DNA of 5,583 nt from an uncultured Clostridia bacterium. Lineage in GTDB: Bacteria; Bacillota; Clostridia; Oscillospirales; CAG-272. The translations under genes were made by a program, and so were the position numbers. The DNA lies in contig CAMFEL010000127.1 of assembly GCA_945949385.1 (NCBI GenBank), positions 1-5,583 of the forward strand. Reading direction: 5' to 3'. The notes under the pieces were generated by a model that saw nothing but the letters and a program-made list of their open reading frames with translations, made no database searches and was not told the DNA's origin. Shown here in pieces: positions 1-5,350 of this stretch (within the stretch, counting starts at the first letter, position 1; every line of letters starts with the position of its first letter).

Positions 1-18
1 CCTTTTTCTCAAAAAAGG
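1..18. other. A/T-rich inverted repeat at window edge, possible partial terminator
   Basis: Positions 1-7 (CCTTTTT) pair with 12-18 (AAAAAGG) around the 4-nt loop 8-11. In the direction of the dnaB transcript (minus strand) a run of six U falls at 16-11. The hairpin is weak and may be the inner part of a larger structure cut off by the window start. It could belong to the transcription end of the operon or of a convergent gene to the left. Nothing in the window decides between these. Confidence 0.3.
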
Positions 19-31
19 TTCTAAGCGGAGC

Positions 32-112
32 GCGAGGCAGAGCCTCGCATATACCGACCGGGGCACGGGGCGGAGCCCCGTTAATACTGACCGGGTTCGG
101 GGCGGAGCCCCG
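32..112. repeat. Three tandem GC-rich hairpin repeats downstream of dnaB
   Basis: Three near-perfect inverted repeats lie in tandem. Hairpin 1 is GCGAGGC/GCCTCGC at 32-38 and 42-48 with loop AGA. Hairpin 2 is ACGGGGC/GCCCCGT at 65-71 and 75-81 with loop GGA. Hairpin 3 is CGGGGC/GCCCCG at 98-103 and 107-112 with loop GGA. Corresponding points are 33 and 32 nt apart. The spacers are related: 51-60 reads ATACCGACCG and 84-93 reads ATACTGACCG. Hairpin 1 differs in base sequence from hairpins 2 and 3 but keeps its pairing. On the dnaB transcript no U-run directly follows any hairpin, so they are not ordinary intrinsic terminators. They may protect the mRNA 3' end or be a REP-like dispersed repeat; both are inference. 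Confidence 0.8.
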
Positions 113-125
113 TACATAGCACAAA

Positions 126-1460
126 TCACATACCGTCCGGAGCGGTATCGTCGATAGTAGTAAATTTCGTATACCGTCCGAGCCATCCCATTTCCACCTT
201 ACCCGTGGAGCCGTGGCGGTTTTTCGCCACAATGACCTCGGCGGTGCTTTGGGGGTTGTCCTTATCCTTATAGTATTCGTCGCGATACAAGAACAGCACA
301 ATATCCGCGTCCTGCTCTATAGCTCCCGAATCACGCAGATCTGACAGCATGGGGCGCTTGTCGTTTCTGGATTCGGGGCCTCTGGAAAGCTGAGCGCAGC
401 AGATTACGGGCACCTTGAATTCCTTTGCCATAAGCTTCAGGTTTCTGGATATTTCGGAAACCTCCTGCACCCTGTTGTCTATGTGATGCTCGGACTGCAT
501 AAGTCCCAGATAGTCAATAACAACGAGTCCCAAATTTTTGACCCGACGCAGTTTTGACATCATTCCCGCAACAGTCATACCGGTGGTATCGTCAATAAGT
601 ATATCGCAATCAGACAGTCTGCTTGCGGCGTGGGCAAGCTTCTGCCAATCCTCGTCGGTAAGTTCTCCCGAACGCAAAGCGTAGCTGTCCACCAGCGCCT
701 CGCTGGAAAGAAGCCTTGACACAAGCTGCTCCGTGGACATTTCAAGAGAAAAAACACACACCGTCTTGCCGCTTTTCAGCGCCGCTGAGGTGGCAACATT
801 CATGGCAAATGAAGTTTTTCCCATACCGGGGCGGGCTCCCACCAGCACCAGATCGCTTTTGCCCATACCCACAAGAATACGGTCAAGCCCGGAAAAACCG
901 GTCTTCATTCCCAGGGTTTCTTCCTTGTTGACGCCGAGCTGCTGGAGATGCTCGTATACGCTGACCAAAGCCTCTCTGATATGTACGAAATTCTTGTTTT
1001 CCTTTTGCTCAGCAATGGCGTAGATTTTGCTTTCCGCCATCTCCACAAGGCGCTGAACATCCTCTTCCTCAGTATACGCCGCCTCACTCACTTCCTCACA
1101 GGCGCCGATAAGAGAGCGCAGTACGGATTTGTCCCTGACAATGTTCGCATAATCGCGCACATTTGCGGCAGTAGGCACAGCCTCGCTTATTAGACGGATA
1201 TACTCCTTGCCGCCCGCCTCGTCATATACGCCCTGATGCACCAGCTCGTCCACAAGGGTCACCACATCAATGCTGCGGCTTTTCAGATACATCCCCTGCA
1301 TGGCGGTATATATACTGCGGTGCTCCTCAAGATAGAAATCGTCTGCGGACAAAATTCCCGTGATCGCGTCAAGAGACGCAGGATCGATCAGTATGCTTCC
1401 GATGACCGCCTGCTCCGCGTCCAGAGAAAACGGCATTTTCCTGTCAAGCTCAGAAGTCAT
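126..1460 (-). CDS. dnaB: Replicative DNA helicase DnaB (DnaC in B. subtilis naming)
   Basis: This is the hexameric ATP-driven helicase that unwinds DNA ahead of the replication fork and recruits primase; it acts in the cytoplasm. The protein has 444 residues, the usual DnaB size. The N-terminal all-helical domain spans about residues 10-110 (SLDAEQAVIGSIL near the start), followed by a linker of about 110-185 and the RecA-like domain of about 185-440. Visible motifs are Walker A GARPGMGKTS at 208-217 (K215, T216), the catalytic glutamate E240 in FSLEMS, Walker B VVIDYLGLM at 313-321 (D316), Q357 in CAQLSR, the stretch DKRPMLSDLRDSGAIEQDAD at 367-386, and the arginine-finger region AKNRHGSTG at 412-420 (R415). 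There is no intein insertion. The ATG is supported by a Shine-Dalgarno GAAGGGAA (1471-1478) 10 nt upstream. It is the last gene of the block, 51 nt after rplI. Identity is near certain. Confidence 0.98.
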   Translation of the reverse strand: MTSELDRKMPFSLDAEQAVIGSILIDPASLDAITGILSADDFYLEEHRSIYTAMQGMYLKSRSIDVVTLVDELVHQGVYDEAGGKEYIRLISEAVPTAANVRDYANIVRDKSVLRSLIGACEEVSEAAYTEEEDVQRLVEMAESKIYAIAEQKENKNFVHIREALVSVYEHLQQLGVNKEETLGMKTGFSGLDRILVGMGKSDLVLVGARPGMGKTSFAMNVATSAALKSGKTVCVFSLEMSTEQLVSRLLSSEALVDSYALRSGELTDEDWQKLAHAASRLSDCDILIDDTTGMTVAGMMSKLRRVKNLGLVVIDYLGLMQSEHHIDNRVQEVSEISRNLKLMAKEFKVPVICCAQLSRGPESRNDKRPMLSDLRDSGAIEQDADIVLFLYRDEYYKDKDNPQSTAEVIVAKNRHGSTGKVEMGWLGRYTKFTTIDDTAPDGM

Positions 1461-1511
1461 TTCAAGACATTTCCCTTCAAAATTTTACTGTTCCGGTGCA
1501 TTTCAATTCCG

Positions 1512-1955
1512 TTATTCGCAAACGATAAGGTTAATTTTACCCACTATTTCGGGATAGAGCTTTACATCAAGAGTATAGCCGCCGAAAGCCTTTATGGGGG
1601 CATCGCTGACGATCTTTCTCTTGTCTATTTCAATACCCGCCTGCTCTTTAAGAGCCTCGGCAACATCAGCCGTGGTGATGCTTCCGTACAGCCTGCCGTC
1701 CGCGCCTGCGGTAGCCTTCAGCTTTACCTGTACTCCCTCAAGACGGGAAGCAATCTCCCTTGCAGCCGCCTTTTCCTGCTCGATTTTGAACTGCTTTGCG
1801 GCTTCCTTGTTCTTCGCGTCGGCAAGAGCCTTGGCGTCAGCCTCTACCGCAAGCTTTTTGGGAAAAAGATAGTTGCGCGCATATCCGTCGGAGACATTGA
1901 CTATCTGATCCTTTTTGCCTTTCCCCTTAACATCCTGTAAAAGCATTACTTTCAT
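1512..1955 (-). CDS. rplI: 50S ribosomal protein L9
   Basis: L9 binds 23S rRNA near the base of the L1 stalk of the large subunit. The protein has 147 residues, the normal length. The N-terminal RNA-binding domain covers about residues 1-50 and shows the L9 signature: MKVMLLQDVKGKGKK at the start, then VSDGYARNYLFPKKLAVEA at 21-39. A long charged connecting helix runs about 41-75. The C-terminal domain includes GRLYGSITTADVAEAL (87-102) and DKRKI (111-115). In the signature region lysine 35 sits where many homologues have glycine (PKKLA instead of PxGLA), which I take as lineage variation. The start was placed at 1955 because the L9 consensus begins there and a strong ribosome binding site precedes it. 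The frame stays open upstream to 2111, but that extension overlaps gdpP and is not L9-like. The gene lies 85 nt after gdpP and 51 nt before dnaB. Confidence 0.97.
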   Translation of the reverse strand: MKVMLLQDVKGKGKKDQIVNVSDGYARNYLFPKKLAVEADAKALADAKNKEAAKQFKIEQEKAAAREIASRLEGVQVKLKATAGADGRLYGSITTADVAEALKEQAGIEIDKRKIVSDAPIKAFGGYTLDVKLYPEIVGKINLIVCE

Positions 1956-1964
1956 TTTTTCATA

Positions 1965-1972
1965 TCCTTCCT
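1965..1972 (-). promoter_or_regulatory. Ribosome binding site that fixes the rplI start
   Basis: On the minus strand this reads AGGAAGGA, ending 9 nt before the ATG at 1955. It decides between the internal start and the upstream in-frame ATG at 2111, which would add 52 residues not resembling L9. Confidence 0.85.
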
Positions 1973-2040
1973 GTATGTTGTTTTTCTTTTCCGTACCTGC
2001 GGAACAGGTCACTGCGGTATAATGCCGGTGATCCCGGCCG

Positions 2041-4050
2041 TCACGCCTGCTTTGCGGCAGCCTGCTTCTTTGCACAGGAACCGCTTTCCGTAAGATATCC
2101 GTCAATGGCATCCTTCAGCATAGCCACCGCGCTTTCCGCGCTGACTCCCTCAAGACGGGTGCCGGCAGAGTCGAAATGACCGCCGCCCCTCAGCCTTTCC
2201 AGAAGAAGCTGAACATTTATTGTACCCGCGCTTCGCGCCGAAATGTGAACCTCAGTGCCGATAGGCACAATGGCAAAGGAGGCCTTGACACCCTCAACGC
2301 TAAGCAGCTTGTCGGCGGCTTTTGCGGCGGGAACCTTGTCCTTAACGCTGCATTCTCCCTCCGCCACCGCAATGGCACATATACCTCGGTATATCTCAAC
2401 ATTGCTGTGGAATTTCAGCTCGCGCTGGAAATCCGTAAGCTGAGTTTTGAAAAACTCCTGAACCTCTCCCACATCAGCACCGCTGCTCCTGAGATAAAGC
2501 GCCGCGGAGAAGGTACGGGTACCCGTGTTTTTGGTAAACTGGTTGGTATCCAGAAGTATGCCCGCCATAAGCAGGTCAGCCTCCTCAGGCAGAAGCTCGT
2601 CGGAGGGCAGCGCCTGCTCCAGCATTTCAGCCACAAGCTCGCTGGCGGCGCTGGCGGCAGGCTCAATGTAGCTTATAAGCGGCGTATGCTCGAAATCCGC
2701 GGTTTTTCTGTGGTGGTCGATTATCACAAATCTTGAACAGTGATCTGCAAGCACCGAGGACTCAAACTGATTTTTGTTGTTTACGTCCGCAATGATAAGC
2801 AAAGTATCGGAGCCTATCATATCCATAGCCGCGTCGGCGTCCACAAAAGCAGTTCTGTATTCTTCCTTGTCGGAGAGCCAGTCGCGGCAGCGGTCAAGGC
2901 TGGTGTCATCCATGTCGGACACTATATTCACGGGCACGCCGCAGAAGAAGCACAGCCTTGCAAGTCCCACAGAGGCGCCGAAAGCGTCAAAATCCGCGTA
3001 CCTGTGCCCCATAATAAGCACGTTGGAGGACTCGGAAATAAGCGAAATAAGCTCCGTGGCAACGACTCTGGCGCGCACCTTGGTGCGCTTCTGGGGCATT
3101 TTTGTCTTGCCTCCGAAAATCTCAACACTGGAATCATACTTGACGATTACCTGGTCGCCTCCCCGCTGAAGAGCAGTTTCAAGAGCGCTCTGCGCCGCCC
3201 TCTCACGCTCGAAAAGCGTTTCGCCGCCGTCGGAAATACCGATAGATACCGTGACCGGAATATTTGTGGCTCCCACCCGTACATCCCTGACCTTGTCAAG
3301 CACGTCAAAGCCGGAATGAATGAAATCGGACAGACGGCTCTTTTCAAAGAAGAAAATATACTTGTCCTGCTGATACTCTTTCAGTATGCCGCCGGACTCC
3401 GCCGCCCAGCGGCGAAGCACAGCCTCCGTTTCACCGGAAGCACTGCGGTAGTCCTCCTGCTCGTAGTTCAGAAGCTCCTCAAGATTGTCAACCGTAATGT
3501 ACGCCACCGCACATTCCCTACCCACAAGCTCCTGAAGCCTGTCGTCCTCGTCGGTAACATCCTTCATAATAAACACGCGGTACTGCTTGCCGTCCCGCCC
3601 CTCGCCGGTGTAGCTTACAGGCAGGTATCTTCTTCCGGCGGCGGACAGCCTTACCTGATCGTCAAAATCCGGAAGCGTGGAAAACAGCTCGGAAAACATT
3701 ATCCGTTTCCTGCCGAACAGCTCGCTTGCCGCCTTGTTGTACCATATGATAAGGTCGCTGTCACCGGGGCATATAATGCAGGGAGAGGGCAGATTTACCA
3801 CCGCCTCCGCCAACACGCTCAGAGTTTCAGTCAGCGGCGCCGCGTTTTTCCTTGCGGCGCTGTTTTTGCGGATGACCGCAAAGGCGCAAACCGCCGCCAC
3901 AAACACGGCGCATATAAATATGCCGGACACGGCGGGCATAATGTCCGTATAGGCGCAGATAAGAGTCTGCACGCCGATCAGCAATACAGCCGAAACGGTA
4001 CAGAACAACAGCTCGGGAAACCCGAAGGTCATATTCTGCTTGTTCTTCAT
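2041..4050 (-). CDS. gdpP: Cyclic-di-AMP phosphodiesterase GdpP (YybT family)
   Basis: This membrane-bound enzyme hydrolyses the second messenger c-di-AMP to pApA. In Firmicutes it thereby influences potassium/osmotic balance, cell-wall stress and beta-lactam tolerance. The protein has 669 residues, against about 659 in B. subtilis YybT. Domains in order: two transmembrane helices at about 11-34 and 39-60; a PAS-like domain at about 80-170; a degenerate GGDEF domain at about 178-305, with QQDKY (227-231) where true cyclases have GGDEF; then a DHH/DHHA1 phosphoesterase at about 335-655. DHH metal-ligand motifs are GHRYADFDAFGA (348-359; H349, D353, D355), D422 in IIADVN, D445-H446-H447 in IIDHH, and D501 in GILLDTNQF. 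The DHHA1 substrate loop is GGGHFDSAG (622-630). Motif II has asparagine (N424) where B. subtilis has histidine (DTH). The ATG at 4050 has a GAAAGGA site (4057-4063) 6 nt upstream. It lies 41 nt after the DUF2232 gene. Confidence 0.96.
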   Translation of the reverse strand: MKNKQNMTFGFPELLFCTVSAVLLIGVQTLICAYTDIMPAVSGIFICAVFVAAVCAFAVIRKNSAARKNAAPLTETLSVLAEAVVNLPSPCIICPGDSDLIIWYNKAASELFGRKRIMFSELFSTLPDFDDQVRLSAAGRRYLPVSYTGEGRDGKQYRVFIMKDVTDEDDRLQELVGRECAVAYITVDNLEELLNYEQEDYRSASGETEAVLRRWAAESGGILKEYQQDKYIFFFEKSRLSDFIHSGFDVLDKVRDVRVGATNIPVTVSIGISDGGETLFERERAAQSALETALQRGGDQVIVKYDSSVEIFGGKTKMPQKRTKVRARVVATELISLISESSNVLIMGHRYADFDAFGASVGLARLCFFCGVPVNIVSDMDDTSLDRCRDWLSDKEEYRTAFVDADAAMDMIGSDTLLIIADVNNKNQFESSVLADHCSRFVIIDHHRKTADFEHTPLISYIEPAASAASELVAEMLEQALPSDELLPEEADLLMAGILLDTNQFTKNTGTRTFSAALYLRSSGADVGEVQEFFKTQLTDFQRELKFHSNVEIYRGICAIAVAEGECSVKDKVPAAKAADKLLSVEGVKASFAIVPIGTEVHISARSAGTINVQLLLERLRGGGHFDSAGTRLEGVSAESAVAMLKDAIDGYLTESGSCAKKQAAAKQA

Positions 4051-4091
4051 AGCGCGTCCTTTCAGTAAATGTCAGTCTTGTAATGTCAGCG

Positions 4092-5162
4092 TCAGTAATC
4101 GGAACCGTGAGTGCCGTCTCCGCTGCCGTCTCCGTTTTCTCTTTTCCGCTTCTCCAAAGAAGAGCGTCTCATGCTTTCAAAGGCACCCCATATGGCCAGC
4201 ATAGCGCAAAGCATAAGGGGATTTATGAAAAATGATACTCCGCACATAACTATGAGAAGAACCCTGAAACCTACGCTTCTTGACCTGCGGAAAGCACCGC
4301 CCGCGCCGAACATGGCGTGGAAACCGGATATTGCCGACAGAGGAAGCAGTATATACATAAGATTTGCGGCGCTGTATGCGATAATATTGACAATATCATT
4401 CTTCGAGTTTCCGGTGGCGAACATACAGATAATAAAGCAAACAACAAACAGAGCGGAGGTGGGAAGCGCCACAGACACCCTCCACGGACGGCGGAAAAGA
4501 TCGCCGCACTTGAAAATAATGCTGAAAAGCCGGAACAGCTTCGCACTGCCGTAAGCCCAAAGCTCGCACATAAGTACAAGAATGCCGGGAAGTATCAGCT
4601 TTACGGAAGCGGCAAGGGAGTCAAGAGCATCACGGCTGATAATGCTTATACCGGCTTCGTCGGTGACGGAAACTATCATATCCGCTATCTGTCCGTAAAC
4701 GCTGCGCAGATCGGCCAGATACAGCTTAAAGCTTTCCGTAAGCGTTCCGCCGTACAAATCAACTGTCCACACCGCAAACAGCACCCCCACGCAGAGAGCG
4801 CTCATAACCGTCATAACGACCGTTGTGTGAGAAAGACTCAACTGGCGCATAACGCAGATTGCAAGAGCAAGTCCGAAGGGCAAAAACAGCAGAGAGGTAA
4901 GTGACAGGGTAAGATCTCTGGTAAACAGCAGAGAAAAGAGAAATGCCGCCGGTACTGCGGCAAGACTTATAATGCTTCTGTCAGCCGCGAAAAGAAATGC
5001 AAGAATGACTCCGGAAATGCAAAGCAGAAATCCCGAACCCAAGACAGACGCGGCGGTAGCGGCGAGAAGCGCCGATGCGGCCGCCAGCACTGTTGCGGCA
5101 AGGGGCTTTATACGCACGAGAGTATCTCTCTGCCCCCAAAGACTGTTGTTTCCAAGTTTCAT
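4092..5162 (-). CDS. DUF2232 polytopic membrane protein, YybS-like
   Basis: The protein has 356 residues and is strongly hydrophobic. About eight or nine transmembrane helices can be read, at roughly 18-42, 43-60, 64-81, 86-104, 112-134, 188-210, 231-250, 257-280 and 299-325. A larger non-membrane segment of about 135-187 lies in the middle. The C-terminus is a charged, low-complexity tail, with a basic stretch (RRSSLEKRKRE at 332-342) and then Gly/Asp-rich residues, probably cytoplasmic. Assignment rests on topology, length and position directly before gdpP, where B. subtilis has yybS; I see no catalytic motif. The function of this family is unknown to me. It is the first gene after the operon promoter. 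The ATG at 5162 has only a weak purine-rich site upstream (GAAAGAAA, 5173-5180). A GTG at 5117 (residue 16), just before the first helix, is an alternative start. Confidence 0.85.
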   Translation of the reverse strand: MKLGNNSLWGQRDTLVRIKPLAATVLAAASALLAATAASVLGSGFLLCISGVILAFLFAADRSIISLAAVPAAFLFSLLFTRDLTLSLTSLLFLPFGLALAICVMRQLSLSHTTVVMTVMSALCVGVLFAVWTVDLYGGTLTESFKLYLADLRSVYGQIADMIVSVTDEAGISIISRDALDSLAASVKLILPGILVLMCELWAYGSAKLFRLFSIIFKCGDLFRRPWRVSVALPTSALFVVCFIICMFATGNSKNDIVNIIAYSAANLMYILLPLSAISGFHAMFGAGGAFRRSRSVGFRVLLIVMCGVSFFINPLMLCAMLAIWGAFESMRRSSLEKRKRENGDGSGDGTHGSDY

Positions 5163-5212
5163 AATAAAACCGTTTCTTTCATGTCAATTCGATATGCGAT
5201 AATATTTGCCCC

Positions 5213-5225
5213 GCTCCGGCGGAGC
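5213..5225 (-). other. Short GC hairpin in the operon leader
   Basis: In the untranslated leader between the predicted start point (about 5249) and the first gene, GCTCC (5213-5217) and GGAGC (5221-5225) form a 5-bp stem with a 3-nt loop. No U-run follows, so it is not an attenuator of the usual kind. Its 9-mer GGCGGAGCC (5218-5226, plus strand) also occurs in hairpins 2 and 3 of the array downstream of dnaB (69-77 and 101-109). Confidence 0.5.
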
Positions 5226-5243
5226 CAAATATATTTCAATAGT

Positions 5244-5256
5244 TATACATTGTATA
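5244..5256. promoter_or_regulatory. Perfect 13-bp palindrome over the operon start point, candidate operator
   Basis: The sequence TATACATTGTATA has two perfect 6-bp arms (5244-5249 and 5251-5256) around one central base. It touches the -10 element (5256-5261) and covers the predicted transcription start near 5249, a position typical of repressor operators. The TACA/TGTA arms resemble dyads bound by several small winged-helix repressors, but I cannot name a regulator. Its A/T richness makes chance occurrence possible. Confidence 0.45.
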
Positions 5257-5284
5257 TTATATCACCGTTTTTGCGGTTTGTAAA
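5256..5284 (-). promoter_or_regulatory. SigmaA-type promoter of the DUF2232-gdpP-rplI-dnaB operon
   Basis: Read on the minus strand, the -35 element is TTTACA (5284-5279, one mismatch to TTGACA). A 17-nt spacer follows, then a perfect -10 TATAAT (5261-5256). Transcription would start near 5249, giving a leader of about 87 nt before the ATG at 5162. No comparable promoter was seen in the short gaps between the four genes, so this is the likely main promoter of the block. Confidence 0.85.
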
Positions 5285-5329
5285 GTTTTTTGAAGCCGTT
5301 TTATAGGATTCTGTGATCTCAGATTATAT

Positions 5330-5335
5330 TATAAT
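5330..5335 (+). promoter_or_regulatory. -10 element of a rightward promoter
   Basis: A perfect TATAAT on the plus strand lies inside an A/T-rich stretch and would give a start near 5342, just before the structured RNA candidate. No good -35 hexamer is found 16-18 nt upstream (5307-5312 reads GATTCT). The promoter is therefore either activator-dependent or supported only by its position. TATAAT also occurs on the minus strand here, overlapping, so the match alone is weak. Confidence 0.4.
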
Positions 5336-5336
5336 A

Positions 5337-5350
5337 CGATATGAATATCG
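5337..5350. promoter_or_regulatory. 14-bp palindrome just after the rightward -10, candidate operator
   Basis: CGATATGAATATCG has perfect 6-bp arms (5337-5342 and 5345-5350) around a 2-nt centre. It begins 2 nt after the -10 at 5330-5335 and covers the predicted start near 5342. This mirrors the position of the other palindrome at the divergent promoter, although the two sequences differ. Confidence 0.35.

Noticed and set aside
32..112. CRISPR array
   Set aside because: The three units are mostly hairpin with very short, similar spacers of about 16 nt. True CRISPR spacers are longer and unrelated to each other, and there are no cas genes.
1995..2009. Hairpin ACCTG/CAGGT in the gdpP-rplI gap as an attenuator or autoregulatory site
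   Set aside because: It has only five base pairs, no U-run follows in the transcript direction, and no L9-like rRNA mimic was recognisable.
1956..2111. 52-residue N-terminal extension of L9 from an upstream ATG
   Set aside because: The extension overlaps the gdpP 3' end, is not L9-like, and a strong AGGAAGGA site sits before the internal ATG at 1955 where the L9 consensus begins.
2740..4068. Plus-strand open frame of 442 codons opposite gdpP
   Set aside because: It lies fully antisense to a gene with clear GdpP domains, its translation shows no domain pattern, and it reflects the codon bias of the true gene. The plus-strand frames at 1236-1940, 2176-2736 and 4317-4904 fail for the same reason.
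4068..4089. Direct repeat AATGTCAG (4068-4075 and 4082-4089) between the DUF2232 gene and gdpP
   Set aside because: It is an eight-base repeat in a 41-nt gap, with no symmetry to a promoter or ribosome site. It is most likely chance duplication.
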